Of a stretch of 38,338 bases of DNA, positions 1 to 8,882 are shown one piece after another. This stretch comes from an uncultured Paraburkholderia sp. Lineage in GTDB: Bacteria; Pseudomonadota; Gammaproteobacteria; Burkholderiales; Burkholderiaceae. Numbering within the stretch: the first letter of the stretch is position 1; each line of letters opens with the position of its first letter. The DNA is taken from contig CALNWS010000044.1 of NCBI GenBank assembly GCA_940747215.1, positions 1 to 38,338 of the forward strand, in the 5' to 3' direction. The notes beneath the pieces were generated by a model that saw only the letters and a program-made list of their open reading frames with translations, ran no database searches and was not told the origin of the DNA. A program made the translations under genes and the position numbers.

Positions 1-172
1 TGAACCCCGCTGAGTGCGTGCGTCTGGTTCCCTTTGTCATTCCCCGGTTCCTCTGCCCGCATTATCCGCTGGCTCAGGCCCCGGCCGCTCCACTGATCCG
101 GCTGTCCAAATTCCCGCGACCACCTCTGAGCGCTGTCGGAGCTCGGTGGCGTCTTGTGCGGCAGGTGTTATG
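1..172. other. Left-edge stretch with no recognisable gene
   Basis: This stretch lies beyond the terminator that follows dsbD. Open frames cross it, but none gives a protein I recognise, and the longest plus-strand one runs on through the terminator into the antisense of dsbD. I see no convincing promoter, tRNA or repeat. In related genomes hemB is commonly found downstream of dsbD; that is recalled synteny, and no HemB sequence is visible here. Confidence 0.5.
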
Positions 173-213
173 AAAAAAACGGAGGCGGACTTTGAGTTCG
201 GCCTCCGTTTTTT
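173..213 (-). terminator. Terminator after dsbD (bidirectional)
   Basis: A perfect inverted repeat pairs AAAAAACGGAGGC with GCCTCCGTTTTTT around a short loop. On the minus strand the stem is followed by a run of T, giving a classic Rho-independent terminator about 50 bases past the dsbD stop. The plus strand also ends in a T run, so it could stop transcription from either side. Confidence 0.9.
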
Positions 214-259
214 ATTGTCGGCGCGCGGGCCCTTGCGGTCGCACCTGCGCCTGCACCGG

Positions 260-2161
260 TCAGACGCCCGGTGTGCTCGCCCGGTCGAGGCTGCGCAGAA
301 ATTTGTCGGCCGATTCGTAGCCGACTACGCGCATGACTTCTTTGCCGCTCGGGTCAAAGAAAATGATGCCCGGCGGCCCGAAAAGGCTGAAACGCTTGAG
401 CAGGGTCTGGTCGTAGGGATTGTTTGCGGTGACGTCGGCGCGTAGCAGGTTCATCTGCTTGAGCTTGGCCTGAACGCGTGGGTCGCTGAACGTGAACTTC
501 TCCATTTCCTTGCAGCTCACGCACCAGTCTGCATAAAAATCGAGCATAGCGGGCTGTGCAGCCGTTTTGACGGCTTGGTCGAGTTCATTCGATGAGTGCA
601 CCGTCGCGAACGTCAGATCGCTCTGAGACGCTGTATTGCCCTTGGCGGCATCATTGGCGCTGGCCACATTCGACTCGCCGCCTCGCGCTGCAAGAACCGC
701 AAGCGGACGCAGCGGATCCGACGACCCCGCCGCAAGACCAACCAGCAGCACGGCCGCCCAGATCGCGAACGCCGCACCGAGGCCGCGGCCCAGCCTGCGC
801 CAAACGGAAACACCGGCGGCCGGCGCCGAAAAGAGACCGAGCGATGCCGCGGCGATCAGCAGCCAGAGCGCGCTCAACAACATGATGACGGTCGCGCCGA
901 GCACCGGCCAGACGATCCACAGCGCGGCCGCGAGCAGCACGACGCCGAAAAAGACCTTTACGCCATCCATCCAGACGCCGGCGCGCGGCAACAGCGTGCC
1001 GGCACCGAGCCCTATGATCAGCAGCAGCACACCAAGGCCAAGGCCCATCGAAAAGAGTGCGGCGCCGCCCAGCACGGCGTCGCCGGTATGCGCGATGAAC
1101 GCCAGCACGGCGAAGAGCGGCGCAGTCATGCAAGCACCGACCACGAGCGCCGAGAGCGCGCCCATCACGGCGACGGCCGCGAACTTGCCGCCCGAGCGTC
1201 CCGTCGACGCACGCGAAACGCTGTCCTGCCAGCGCTGCGGCAGCACGATGTCGACACCCGCGATCAACGTCAGCGCAAAGACGGTGAGCAGCACGCCGAA
1301 TGCGCCAAGCACCCACGGATTCTGCAGCCACGCGCCGAGGCTTTGCCCCACGAGCGCTGCGGCGACCCCGAGTGCCGTATAGACGAGCGCCATGCCGATC
1401 ACGTAAGCGAGCGACAGGCCGAAACCGCGCGCATGCGTCACGCGTGCGCCTTCTCCGATGATGATGGCCGACAGAATCGGGATCATCGGGTACGAGCACG
1501 GCAGCAGGCTGAGCACCATGCCCGCGACGAAATACAGCCCGACGATCGCGAAAAAGCCGCCGCCCTCGAGGAGCGACTGCGCGTAATCGGCGCTTGTGGC
1601 GCGTTCGTACCACGGGGCGTCGTTTGAGGCGTTGTTTGCAGCGTTCGGTTTTGCTGCTTTTGGGCTTGCTGCGCTGGTTGTGCCTGTGCTGCCGGCGGGC
1701 TGAAGCGCTGCGCCGCTCACATGGTAGACGCGCTCCATCGGCGGATAGCAGATGCCGGCGTCGGCACAACCTTGCGAGGTCACGGCCAGATCGAACGGAC
1801 CATTGGCCTGCTTCACCGGAATCCGGATGGTGAGTTCTTTGCGGTAGGTTTCGACGTTCTTGTTGAAAGTTTCGTCGAACTTGACTTGTCCCGCCGGCAG
1901 TTGCGGATCGCCGATCGTGCTCATGCCGTTGCGCGTGGCGAAGGCGAAGCGCTCGCGGTACATGTAGTAGCCGTCGGCGATCTTGTAGGTCACGTCGACT
2001 TCGCCGGGCTTCTCGGTTGCGCTGAATTTAAACGCGACGGCAGGGTCGAGAAAATCGTCCGCGCAAGCGAGCGTGCCGATCTGCGCGAATAACACGAAGC
2101 CAAGCAGGAGAAAGACTGCGCGCAACGCATGACGCGCGCGTCGGTCAAGACCGTTAAACAT
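260..2161 (-). CDS. dsbD: Thiol:disulfide interchange protein DsbD
   Basis: This is the membrane protein that carries electrons from cytoplasmic thioredoxin to periplasmic disulfide isomerases and cytochrome c maturation partners. The 633-residue product has a signal peptide (about 1-34, ending LACA). A periplasmic alpha domain carries Cys132 and Cys138 in GCADAGICYP. A multi-spanning core has the paired cysteines in LLPCSYP and GACMTAP. The C-terminal thioredoxin-like domain has WCVSCK at Cys547/Cys550. All three redox pairs are present, so it should be functional. I chose the ATG at 2161 because the signal peptide starts there; the open frame continues 83 codons upstream but only as the shadow of cutA. 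The start overlaps the last 8 bases of cutA, which suggests translational coupling. Confidence 0.95.
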   Translation of the reverse strand: MFNGLDRRARHALRAVFLLLGFVLFAQIGTLACADDFLDPAVAFKFSATEKPGEVDVTYKIADGYYMYRERFAFATRNGMSTIGDPQLPAGQVKFDETFNKNVETYRKELTIRIPVKQANGPFDLAVTSQGCADAGICYPPMERVYHVSGAALQPAGSTGTTSAASPKAAKPNAANNASNDAPWYERATSADYAQSLLEGGGFFAIVGLYFVAGMVLSLLPCSYPMIPILSAIIIGEGARVTHARGFGLSLAYVIGMALVYTALGVAAALVGQSLGAWLQNPWVLGAFGVLLTVFALTLIAGVDIVLPQRWQDSVSRASTGRSGGKFAAVAVMGALSALVVGACMTAPLFAVLAFIAHTGDAVLGGAALFSMGLGLGVLLLIIGLGAGTLLPRAGVWMDGVKVFFGVVLLAAALWIVWPVLGATVIMLLSALWLLIAAASLGLFSAPAAGVSVWRRLGRGLGAAFAIWAAVLLVGLAAGSSDPLRPLAVLAARGGESNVASANDAAKGNTASQSDLTFATVHSSNELDQAVKTAAQPAMLDFYADWCVSCKEMEKFTFSDPRVQAKLKQMNLLRADVTANNPYDQTLLKRFSLFGPPGIIFFDPSGKEVMRVVGYESADKFLRSLDRASTPGV

Positions 2162-2486
2162 AGAGGGAGCGTTGGGTTTCTGCAGTGATCCACTGGCCGT
2201 ACGCGGCCGACGCCGTGGCTTGCCACGAGAGGATTTCTGGCGTGTCGTAGGGGTGGTTCGCCTGAATGTACTGCTCCAGTTCGAGCGCGCGTGCAGCGCT
2301 CGTTTTGAACAGCAACTGGATTTCTTGCGCCTGCTCGATGGCGCCTTGCCAATGATAGCTGGATTGTACGGCACCGAGCTGCGTGACACACGCGCAGAGC
2401 CGGGCGGCAAGGGCGTCGGCGGCGAGCTTCTGAGCGACGGTCGCGTCCGGCACCGTGGTCAGAATCAAAGTCACGTTCACGCTCAC
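2154..2486 (-). CDS. cutA: Divalent-cation tolerance protein CutA
   Basis: A 110-residue protein of the CutA1 family, small trimeric proteins with a ferredoxin-like fold linked to copper and divalent-metal tolerance; their exact biochemical role is unsettled. The family pattern is visible as TTVPD near the start, LAARLCACV, the SSYHWQG strand, and a C-terminal HPYDTPEI block. The start is a GTG at 2486; no in-frame ATG lies upstream and there is no clear Shine-Dalgarno, so a GTG two or four codons further in is possible. It is followed directly by dsbD with an 8-base overlap. It lies downstream of the rplQ terminator and so probably belongs to a separate transcript, but I saw no convincing promoter in the 132 bases upstream. 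Confidence 0.93.
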   Translation of the reverse strand: MSVNVTLILTTVPDATVAQKLAADALAARLCACVTQLGAVQSSYHWQGAIEQAQEIQLLFKTSAARALELEQYIQANHPYDTPEILSWQATASAAYGQWITAETQRSLYV

Positions 2487-2618
2487 GACAGACTCTAGCA
2501 GAGGTACGATTCAGGTGCCGTTATCGTATCACTTCGATCTGGTGTCCCGCTGATGCCGCGGCACGGCTGATGGAGGTTTGTTCGGACGTACTGCGTGATT
2601 CTGGTGTCGCAGAAAACG

Positions 2619-2647
2619 AAAAAGCCAAGCCAACCGCTTGGCTTTTT
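2619..2647 (-). terminator. Terminator of the alpha operon (after rplQ)
   Basis: The stem AAAAAGCCAAGC pairs perfectly with GCTTGGCTTTTT across a five-base loop. It lies 25 bases past the rplQ stop and is followed by T on the minus strand, so it is a Rho-independent terminator closing the ribosomal cluster. It is symmetrical and could work in both directions. Confidence 0.92.
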
Positions 2648-2672
2648 CTAGATTCCCAAAGCTTATTCATAT

Positions 2673-3062
2673 TCAGCTTCCTAGACTTCCGTTTTCTTCA
2701 ACTTCCGGACGGTCGAGCAGTTCGACCAGTGCCATCGGCGCATTGTCGCCAACGCGGAAGCCGAACTTCAGGACGCGCAGGTAGCCGCCCGGACGAGTAG
2801 CGTAACGCGGACCCAGAACGTCGAACAGCTTCGTGACCGAGTCACGATCGCGCAGGCGGTTGAACGCCAGACGACGATTTGCCAGCGACGGCTTCTTGCC
2901 GAGCGTGATCAGCAGCTCGACAACTTTACGGAATTCTTTTGCTTTCGGCAGCGTGGTCTTGATGACTTCGTGCTCGATCAGCGAGTTGGACATATTACGG
3001 AGCATTGCCAGACGGTGGCTGCTCGTGCGGTTCAGTTTCCGCAGACCATGACGGTGACGCAT
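2673..3062 (-). CDS. rplQ: 50S ribosomal protein L17
   Basis: L17 binds 23S rRNA near the peptide exit tunnel. The N-terminal [17 protein letters not shown] block and the [20 protein letters not shown] block are characteristic. The product is 129 residues, within the family range. It starts at an ATG with AAGGA six bases upstream and is the last gene of the alpha operon, after rpoA. Two things are odd. Where E. coli has KELRRVVEPLITL this reads [13 protein letters not shown], losing a well-conserved proline (codon 2913-2915). The tail after PEVEEN is glycine/serine-rich rather than acidic; removing one A from the AAAA run would put it in another frame reading EETEV then a stop. The gene call is certain; the tail may reflect a frameshift. 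Confidence 0.96.
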   Translation of the reverse strand: MRHRHGLRKLNRTSSHRLAMLRNMSNSLIEHEVIKTTLPKAKEFRKVVELLITLGKKPSLANRRLAFNRLRDRDSVTKLFDVLGPRYATRPGGYLRVLKFGFRVGDNAPMALVELLDRPEVEENGSLGS

Positions 3063-3161
3063 GTTAATTCCTTCGTTTCAAAGTTTTGGTCCAGCTCTTC
3101 TATCGCGCTCATTCATCTAACGATGTGAGTTAACGCGGGCCGGTAGTGAAAAAAGACAAAC

Positions 3162-3217
3162 CGCAGATTTTAAAGGAAAATCCGCGTCTTTGCCAGTGCA
3201 GCGGCGGGCTTTCGCCC
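3162..3217 (-). other. Two small hairpins between rpoA and rplQ
   Basis: The 171-base spacer between rpoA and rplQ holds an imperfect stem (GCAGATTTT against AAAATCCGC, 3162-3185) and a short stem with a GAAA tetraloop on the RNA strand (GGGC-GAAA-GCCC, 3206-3217). Neither is followed by a T run, so they look like processing or stabilising structures rather than terminators. No gene is visible in the spacer. Confidence 0.35.
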
Positions 3218-3233
3218 TGGAGTGATTCCCGAA

Positions 3234-4208
3234 TTACTTGTCCAGACCTGCCGGCGGCCAGTTTTCGAGCTTCATGCCGAGCGTCAAACCACGCGACGCC
3301 AATACTTCCTTGATTTCATTCAACGACTTGCGACCCAGATTCGGGGTCTTGAGCAGTTCATTTTCCGTGCGCTGGATCAGATCGCCGATGTAGTAAATGT
3401 TCTCGGCCTTCAGGCAGTTCGCCGAACGAACCGTCAGTTCGAGATCATCAACCGGACGCAGCAAGATCGGATCGATCTGCGGTGCGCGCGACGGCGCTTC
3501 GGCCGTTGCTTCGGTGCCTTCCAGTGCAGCGAACACCGACAGTTGATCAACCAGAATACGCGCCGACTGACGGATCGCTTCTTCCGGCGAGATCACGCCG
3601 TTGGTTTCGATGTTCATCACGAGCTTGTCGAGGTCGGTACGCTGTTCGACACGCGCGCTTTCCACGGCATAGCTCACGCGGCGAACCGGCGAGAACGACG
3701 CGTCCAGAACGATACGACCGATGATCTTGGCCGACTCGCCATAACGACGCACGTTGCCCGGCACATAACCACGGCCCTTTTCGACCTTGATCTGAACGTC
3801 GAGCTTGCCACCCTTCGACAGGTGAGCAACCACGTGATCCGGATTGATCACTTCGCAATCGTGCGCGAGTTCGATGTCGCCGGCGGTAACAACGCCTTCG
3901 CCTTCCTTGTGCAGCATAACCGTCACTTCGTCACGGTTATGCAGCTTGAACATCACGCCTTTCAGGTTCAACAACAGGTTGACCACGTCCTCTTGAACAC
4001 CGTCGAGCGTCGAATATTCGTGCACGACGCCAGCGATCGTCACTTCGGTCGGTGCATAGCCAACCATGGACGACAGCAGCACGCGCCGAAGTGCGTTACC
4101 CAAGGTGTGGCCGTAACCGCGTTCAAACGGCTCCATGACCACTTTCGCGTGGCTCTCGCCAAGCGATTCAACTGCAATAATCTTGGGCTTCAACAAACTG
4201 GTTTGCAT
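3234..4208 (-). CDS. rpoA: DNA-directed RNA polymerase subunit alpha
   Basis: The alpha subunit dimerises to seed RNA polymerase assembly and contacts UP elements and activators. The 324-residue product has the N-terminal assembly domain (to about residue 230, including [14 protein letters not shown]), a flexible linker, and the C-terminal DNA-binding domain (about 245-324, with [16 protein letters not shown] and the helix-hairpin-helix-like [12 protein letters not shown]). It ends in the usual [11 protein letters not shown]. The ATG at 4208 has AAGGA six bases upstream. It lies 122 bases after rpsD, with a hairpin in between, and 171 bases before rplQ, in the normal alpha-operon order. Confidence 0.99.
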   Translation of the reverse strand: MQTSLLKPKIIAVESLGESHAKVVMEPFERGYGHTLGNALRRVLLSSMVGYAPTEVTIAGVVHEYSTLDGVQEDVVNLLLNLKGVMFKLHNRDEVTVMLHKEGEGVVTAGDIELAHDCEVINPDHVVAHLSKGGKLDVQIKVEKGRGYVPGNVRRYGESAKIIGRIVLDASFSPVRRVSYAVESARVEQRTDLDKLVMNIETNGVISPEEAIRQSARILVDQLSVFAALEGTEATAEAPSRAPQIDPILLRPVDDLELTVRSANCLKAENIYYIGDLIQRTENELLKTPNLGRKSLNEIKEVLASRGLTLGMKLENWPPAGLDK

Positions 4209-4279
4209 AGGTTTTCCTTTTCAATACCCTCGGCTCGTTACACCGATAAGGCTGACCGGTAACAACCTGAAAATAAATA

Positions 4280-4319
4280 GCCGGGCGCCCCCTTGCACAA
4301 CGCAATCAGGGTGCCCGGC
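4280..4319 (-). terminator. Attenuator-like hairpin between rpsD and rpoA
   Basis: In the rpoA leader, GCCGGGCACCC pairs with GGGGCGCCCGGC around a loop of about 14 bases. On the minus strand it is followed by CTATTTATTTTC, a loosely T-rich stretch. This could be a leaky terminator that sets the level of rpoA and rplQ relative to the ribosomal genes upstream, or an mRNA-processing hairpin. It sits inside an operon, so full termination is unlikely. Confidence 0.5.
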
Positions 4320-4330
4320 CGTTAATCCGA

Positions 4331-4954
4331 TTACCGCGAATACAATTCGACGATCAGGCTTTCGTTGATGTCGCCAGCGATGTCGCTACGTTCCGGCTTC
4401 TGCTTGAACGTACCTTCGAACTTCTTCGAATCGACAGCAACCCAGCTCGGCAGGCCGCCTTGCTCAGCCAGCGACAGGGCTTCGAAAATACGAGCCTGCT
4501 TCTTCGACTGTTCGCGAACAGCGACGACATCGCCTGCCTTCACTTGTATCGACGGGATGTTTGACACAACGCCGTTCACCATGATCGCCTTGTGGCTCAC
4601 CATCTGACGTGCTTCAGCGCGCGTCGAGCCGAAGCCCATGCGATACACGACGTTGTCGAGACGCGATTCGAGCAGTTGCAGCAGGTTTTCACCCGTGTTG
4701 CCCTTTAGGCGGTCGGCTTCAGCGAAGTAACGGCGGAATTGACGCTCGAGGACGCCGTAGATGCGCTTCACTTTTTGCTTTTCGCGCAGTTGCGTGCCGT
4801 AGTCGGACGTACGTGCACCCGACGTGCGGCCGTGTTGGCCAGGCTTGCTGTCAAGCTTGCACTTGTCAGCGAGCGAACGACGAGCGCTCTTCAGGAAGAG
4901 GTCAGTGCCTTCACGGCGGGACAGCTTGGCCTTAGAGCCGATATAACGTGCCAC
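4331..4954 (-). CDS. rpsD: 30S ribosomal protein S4
   Basis: S4 is a primary 16S rRNA binder that starts 30S assembly and in many bacteria represses its own operon. The 207-residue product shows the N-terminal block [15 protein letters not shown], the S4 RNA-binding fold around [19 protein letters not shown], and the usual end [12 protein letters not shown]. Translation starts at a GTG (4954) with AAGGA upstream. It follows rpsK after a 152-base spacer that contains a very strong hairpin. Residue 7 is Ser (YIGSKAK) where Pro is nearly universal (YxGPK), from a CCT-like to TCT codon change at 4934-4936. Confidence 0.98.
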   Translation of the reverse strand: MARYIGSKAKLSRREGTDLFLKSARRSLADKCKLDSKPGQHGRTSGARTSDYGTQLREKQKVKRIYGVLERQFRRYFAEADRLKGNTGENLLQLLESRLDNVVYRMGFGSTRAEARQMVSHKAIMVNGVVSNIPSIQVKAGDVVAVREQSKKQARIFEALSLAEQGGLPSWVAVDSKKFEGTFKQKPERSDIAGDINESLIVELYSR

Positions 4955-5049
4955 GTTGATTCCTTCGTTGATTGATCACGCGAATGCAAGCACCCGCGCC
5001 AGTCCGAACCCTTTGGGTCGAACGGTGGGCTTAGTCAATTCAATAACGC

Positions 5050-5091
5050 AGCGCCTGCTGTCGCCGGTCACTGCCGGCGACAGCAGGCGCT
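5050..5091 (-). other. Perfect 18-bp hairpin between rpsK and rpsD
   Basis: AGCGCCTGCTGTCGCCGG (5050-5067) is followed by a six-base loop and its exact complement (5074-5091). The stem is long and GC-rich but has no T run on either side, so it is not a standard Rho-independent terminator. It lies 15 bases past the rpsK stop. It could be an RNase III or mRNA-stability site, or a regulatory structure for rpsD. Confidence 0.75.
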
Positions 5092-5106
5092 GGCGAAAAC
5101 AGCGTC

Positions 5107-5511
5107 TTAGATACGACGACGCTTCGGCGGACGGCAGCCGTTGTGCGGGACCGGGGTAACGTCGGAGATCGCGGTGATCTTGATACCGAGACCATGCAGT
5201 GCGCGCACCGCCGACTCACGGCCAGGACCGGGGCCCTTGATCCGCACTTCGAGGTTCTTAACGCCGTATTCCATCGCCACACGGCCAGCCGATTCAGCTG
5301 CAACCTGAGCTGCAAACGGGGTCGATTTACGCGAACCCTTGAAGCCCTGACCACCCGACGTTGCCCAGGCAAGTGCATTGCCTTGACGATCGGTGATCGT
5401 GATGATGGTGTTGTTGAACGACGCGTGAACGTGAACCACGCCCTCGGCGACGTTCTTCTTGATCTTCTTGCGAACGCGTTGCGCCGCGGAGTTGTTCGAA
5501 GCCTTAGCCAT
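5107..5511 (-). CDS. rpsK: 30S ribosomal protein S11
   Basis: S11 forms part of the 30S platform close to the P/E-site mRNA path. The 134-residue product has the conserved [16 protein letters not shown] strand, the [11 protein letters not shown] loop, the [15 protein letters not shown] motif and the basic end [11 protein letters not shown]. The ATG is at 5511 with AGGA upstream, 28 bases after rpsM. Length and motifs are normal for the family. Confidence 0.99.
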   Translation of the reverse strand: MAKASNNSAAQRVRKKIKKNVAEGVVHVHASFNNTIITITDRQGNALAWATSGGQGFKGSRKSTPFAAQVAAESAGRVAMEYGVKNLEVRIKGPGPGRESAVRALHGLGIKITAISDVTPVPHNGCRPPKRRRI

Positions 5512-5539
5512 TACGTTTTCCTGTAACTGTCAATTCAGC

Positions 5540-5905
5540 TTACTTCTTCAGCGATTGCGCTGCACGACGCGGACCCTTGCGCGTACGGGCATTCGTACGC
5601 GTACGTTGGCCGCGCAGGGGCAAGCCCTTACGATGCCGCACGCCACGGTAGCAGCCGAGATCCATCAGGCGCTTGATGTTCATCGTCGTTTCACGGCGCA
5701 GATCGCCTTCAACGATGAACTTGCCGACTTCTTCACGCAGCTTTTCGAGGTCTGCGTCGTTCAGGTCTTTGACCTTTTTCGAAAATGCCACACCAGCAGC
5801 GACGCAAATGTCGCGTGAGCGCGTGCGGCCGATACCGTAAATAGCCGTCAAGCCGATTTCGGTATGCTGGTGATTCGGGATGTTAACCCCTGCGATACGA
5901 GCCAT
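5540..5905 (-). CDS. rpsM: 30S ribosomal protein S13
   Basis: S13 sits in the head of the small subunit and bridges to the 50S (bridge B1). The 121-residue product begins [26 protein letters not shown] and ends in a basic tail with [17 protein letters not shown] that contacts tRNA. The helix-hairpin region and the [19 protein letters not shown] block are intact. It is the first gene of the classical alpha group, 29 bases after rpmJ, with an ATG start. Confidence 0.99.
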
Positions 5906-5934
5906 TGTTTTTCCTCAAACAAAAAGCGCGGCGT

Positions 5935-6051
5935 TCAGCCTTGACGCTGTTTGTGGCGCGGATCAGAGCTGCAAATCACGCGCACAACGCCTTTGCGCTT
6001 GATGATCTTGCAATTGCGGCAAATGCGCTTAACCGATGCCATCACTTTCAT
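5935..6051 (-). CDS. rpmJ: 50S ribosomal protein L36
   Basis: A 38-residue gene, MKVMASVKR at the start and PRHKQRQG at the end. It contains the complete zinc-ribbon set Cys11, Cys14, Cys27 and His33, so it is the zinc-binding (C+) form of L36. L36 is the smallest 50S protein and stabilises 23S rRNA. The ATG at 6051 has AGGG about eight bases upstream; a second ATG three codons in (MASVKR) is possible but lacks its own ribosome-binding site. It lies 21 bases after infA and 29 before rpsM, the usual place. Confidence 0.96.
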
Positions 6052-6072
6052 GATATTACCCTTTTTTTCAAG

Positions 6073-6291
6073 TCACTTCGTTCTGAACACGATCCGAGCA
6101 CGTGACAGATCGTAAGGCGTCAATTCAACCGTCACCTTGTCGCCCGGCAAGATTCGGATGTAGTGCATCCGAATCTTGCCGGATATGTGTCCCAATACGA
6201 CATGGCCGTTTTCCAGCTTCACCATAAAGGTAGCGTTAGGCAGGTTTTCTATGACTTCACCCTGCATCTGGATAACATCGTCTTTGGCCAT
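6073..6291 (-). CDS. infA: Translation initiation factor IF-1
   Basis: IF-1 binds the 30S A site and helps IF-2 and IF-3 during initiation. The 72-residue S1/OB-fold protein starts [19 protein letters not shown] and includes [20 protein letters not shown] and [14 protein letters not shown] chose the ATG at 6291 for the standard MAK start; a TTG four codons upstream, overlapping the secY stop, is open but unlikely. It begins 8 bases after secY, suggesting coupling. Residue 23 is Met ([10 protein letters not shown]) where E. coli and most homologues have Arg. A second infA copy, common in Burkholderiaceae, cannot be judged from this window. Confidence 0.97.
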   Translation of the reverse strand: MAKDDVIQMQGEVIENLPNATFMVKLENGHVVLGHISGKIRMHYIRILPGDKVTVELTPYDLSRARIVFRTK

Positions 6292-6299
6292 AAGTACTT

Positions 6300-7646
6300 T
6301 CAACGCATCGGGACGCCGCCGCCTTTGAAATTAGCTTTCTTCAGCAGCGATTCATACTGTTGCGACATAACGTACGACTGCACCTGCGCCACGAAATCCA
6401 TTGTGACGACGACAATGATCAGCAACGACGTTCCACCAAAATAAAACGACACGTTCCAGCACAGCACCAGAAATTCGGGTAGCAGACAAACAAACACGAT
6501 GTAGATCGCACCGGCCAGCGTCAAACGCGTGAGGATGCGGTCGATATATCGAGCCGTTTGATCGCCCGGGCGGATGCCTAGGACGAAAGCGCCACTCTTT
6601 TTCAGGTTGTCGGCCGTTTCCCTGCTGTTGAACACCAGTGCGGTGTAGAAAAAGCAGAAGAACACGATCGCCAACGCGTACAGCAACACGTACACAGGTT
6701 GACCGGGCTTAAGGGCTTCGGCCACGTTGTGCAACGTGTCTGCGAACCAACTGGTACGCGACCCCGAACTAAACCAGTTCAGGATAGTTGCCGGGAAGAG
6801 AATGATCGACGATGCGAAGATCGGTGGAATCACACCCGACATATTCAACTTCAGCGGTAAATGCGAAGAATAACCGCCGTAAATCTTGTTACCGACTTGC
6901 CGCTTTGCGTAGTTCACAAGAATCTTGCGTTGGCCGCGTTCGATGAACACCACCAGATACGTTACAGCAGCAATCAGCGTGACGACTATAATCGCCGAGA
7001 TGATGCTCATCGAGCCGGTTCGCACCAGTTCAAAGAGACCACCGATTGCGTTCGGGAAGCCCGCCGCAATACCGCCGAAAATGATGATCGAGATACCGTT
7101 TCCAAGCCCACGTTCCGTGATCTGCTCACCGAGCCACATCAGGAACATCGTGCCGGTTAACAGCGTCACGACCGTCGTCAAACGAAATACCATCCCCGGA
7201 TCGATCACTAGAGCCGGCTGATTTTCCAACGCAACGGCGATACCGAATGCCTGGAACATTGCCAACAGGACGGTAAAAACACGCGTGTACTGCGTGATCT
7301 CGCGCTGTCCTACCTGCCCTTCTTTCTTCAACGCTTCCAACTGCGGCGAGACAATCGCCAGCAACTGCATGATGATCGACGCCGAAATGTACGGCATGAT
7401 CCCAAGCGCGAAAATCGTGAACCGCGAAAGTGCGCCACCCGAGAACATGTTGAACATGCCAAGGATGCCGCCCGACTGGCTTTGGAACAACTTTGCCAGC
7501 TGGTCCGGGTCGATACCCGGCACCGGAATATGCGCGCCGATACGGTAGACGATCAACGCCAGCAGCAGAAAAACTGCTCGCCGACGCAGATCGCCAAACT
7601 TCGCCGCGCTGCGACCGGGTTTTGCGAGACTCGGGCTGTTAACCAA
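6300..7646 (-). CDS. secY: Preprotein translocase subunit SecY
   Basis: SecY is the channel of the SecYEG translocon in the inner membrane. The 448-residue product has about ten hydrophobic segments and the signature stretches [29 protein letters not shown] and [12 protein letters not shown]. Translation probably starts at a TTG (7646) with AGAAGG upstream (reading [12 protein letters not shown] after the start); the frame continues six codons upstream without support. It lies 46 bases after rplO, as in the spc operon of most bacteria. Several positions differ from strongly conserved ones: [12 protein letters not shown] has Leu where VPGIRPG is usual (codon 6579-6581), and [13 protein letters not shown] differs from the usual LRYNVPFYFGG. 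The reading frame is intact. Confidence 0.97.
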   Translation of the reverse strand: MVNSPSLAKPGRSAAKFGDLRRRAVFLLLALIVYRIGAHIPVPGIDPDQLAKLFQSQSGGILGMFNMFSGGALSRFTIFALGIMPYISASIIMQLLAIVSPQLEALKKEGQVGQREITQYTRVFTVLLAMFQAFGIAVALENQPALVIDPGMVFRLTTVVTLLTGTMFLMWLGEQITERGLGNGISIIIFGGIAAGFPNAIGGLFELVRTGSMSIISAIIVVTLIAAVTYLVVFIERGQRKILVNYAKRQVGNKIYGGYSSHLPLKLNMSGVIPPIFASSIILFPATILNWFSSGSRTSWFADTLHNVAEALKPGQPVYVLLYALAIVFFCFFYTALVFNSRETADNLKKSGAFVLGIRPGDQTARYIDRILTRLTLAGAIYIVFVCLLPEFLVLCWNVSFYFGGTSLLIIVVVTMDFVAQVQSYVMSQQYESLLKKANFKGGGVPMR

Positions 7647-7692
7647 GTACCTTCTCCGATGCAAATGCTAGTGACGGCAAGTAACTTGCTCG

Positions 7693-8127
7693 TTACTCGG
7701 CAAAAGAGCCGCCGGCTGCTTCGATAGCGGCACGCACACCCTTCGTCGCACCCAGACCCTTCACAACGACCTTGCGCTTGAGCTCGCCCGTCGCAATGAT
7801 CTTGGCACTCTTGATCAGCTCGCCGACCAAGCCGGCTTGCTTCAGAGCCAGCAGATCGATTTCGTCGACCGGCAGCTTTTCCAAATCCGAGAGACGCACT
7901 TCACCGACGAACTCCTTCGTCAGCGAGGTGAAGCCACGCTTCGGCAGGCGACGTTGCAGCGGCATTTGACCGCCTTCGAAGCCAACCTTGTGAAAGCCGC
8001 CCGAACGCGACTTCTGACCTTTGTGACCACGGCCAGCGGTCTTGCCGAGGCCGGAACCGATGCCGCGGCCGACGCGACGCTTTGCGTGCTTCGCGCCTTC
8101 TGCAGGCTTCAGGTTATTCAATTCCAT
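7693..8127 (-). CDS. rplO: 50S ribosomal protein L15
   Basis: L15 organises 23S rRNA late in 50S assembly. The 144-residue product begins [22 protein letters not shown] and carries the glycine-rich basic stretch [21 protein letters not shown] and the [17 protein letters not shown] block. The ATG at 8127 has AAGGAG seven bases upstream, which selects it over an in-frame TTG two codons earlier. It lies 29 bases after rpmD and before secY. Confidence 0.98.
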   Translation of the reverse strand: MELNNLKPAEGAKHAKRRVGRGIGSGLGKTAGRGHKGQKSRSGGFHKVGFEGGQMPLQRRLPKRGFTSLTKEFVGEVRLSDLEKLPVDEIDLLALKQAGLVGELIKSAKIIATGELKRKVVVKGLGATKGVRAAIEAAGGSFAE

Positions 8128-8156
8128 TATCAACTCCTTGAGCCCTAGTCAGCCGC

Positions 8157-8339
8157 TTAGCTGATAACCTTAACGAGGTACGAAACCTTGTTGATCATCC
8201 CGCGCACGGCCGGCGTGTCCTGCAACTCGCTGACCGAGTTAAGTCGGCGCAGGGCCAAGCCACGTACCGTAGCACGGTGCGTATCACGGGTGCCGATCAG
8301 GCTCTTGACGAGCTGGACCTTGACAGTTTTTTCAGACAT
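8157..8339 (-). CDS. rpmD: 50S ribosomal protein L30
   Basis: A 60-residue protein starting [17 protein letters not shown], with [23 protein letters not shown] further on, the single-domain L30 pattern. The open frame extends upstream of the ATG at 8339 through the end of rpsE, but only the short form matches L30. It begins 10 bases after the rpsE stop and precedes rplO, as in other spc operons. L30 binds 23S rRNA near the 5S region. Confidence 0.97.
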   Translation of the reverse strand: MSEKTVKVQLVKSLIGTRDTHRATVRGLALRRLNSVSELQDTPAVRGMINKVSYLVKVIS

Positions 8340-8349
8340 GGCGCCCACC

Positions 8350-8868
8350 TTAGCCCAGAATATCTTCGACGGACTTGCCGCGCTTCGCCGCGATGTCGCT
8401 CGGCGTGGACTGCTTACGCAGGCCGTCGAGCGTTGCACGAACGAGGTTGTACGGGTTCGTCGAACCGTGGCTCTTGGCCACAACGTTCTGCACGCCCATC
8501 ACGTCGAACACTGCGCGCATCGGGCCGCCAGCGATCACGCCGGTACCGTCCTTGGCCGGAGCCAGGAGGACCATCGATGCGCCATGCTTACCGTGCACTT
8601 CGTGTTGCAGGGTGCCGTTCTTCAGCGGCACCTTGAACATGTTGCGGCGGGCTTGTTCCATCGCCTTTTGAACAGCGACCGGCACTTCCTTCGCCTTGCC
8701 CTTGCCCATACCGACGCGGCCATCACCGTCGCCAACCACGGTCAGTGCGGCGAAACCGAGAATCCGGCCGCCCTTCACAACCTTGGTCACGCGGTTGACC
8801 GAAATCATCTTTTCGCGCAGGCCGTCGTCGCGTTCGTCAGCCTGAACTTTCGCTTGCATCTTTGCCAT
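8350..8868 (-). CDS. rpsE: 30S ribosomal protein S5
   Basis: S5 lines the mRNA entry region and affects decoding accuracy; changes in its N-terminal loop give spectinomycin resistance. The 172-residue product has the double-stranded-RNA-binding S5 domain ([39 protein letters not shown]) and the C-terminal fold with [19 protein letters not shown]. The [13 protein letters not shown] loop looks wild-type. It starts with ATG 14 bases after rplR. Confidence 0.99.
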   Translation of the reverse strand: MAKMQAKVQADERDDGLREKMISVNRVTKVVKGGRILGFAALTVVGDGDGRVGMGKGKAKEVPVAVQKAMEQARRNMFKVPLKNGTLQHEVHGKHGASMVLLAPAKDGTGVIAGGPMRAVFDVMGVQNVVAKSHGSTNPYNLVRATLDGLRKQSTPSDIAAKRGKSVEDILG

Positions 8869-8882
8869 GACGAATTCTTCCC

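Noticed and set aside
14..445. Plus-strand frame crossing the left-edge terminator
   Set aside because: It runs through the terminator stem into the antisense of dsbD and matches nothing I know.
2162..2410. An 83-codon N-terminal extension of DsbD
   Set aside because: The extension is the out-of-frame shadow of cutA; the signal peptide begins at the ATG at 2161.
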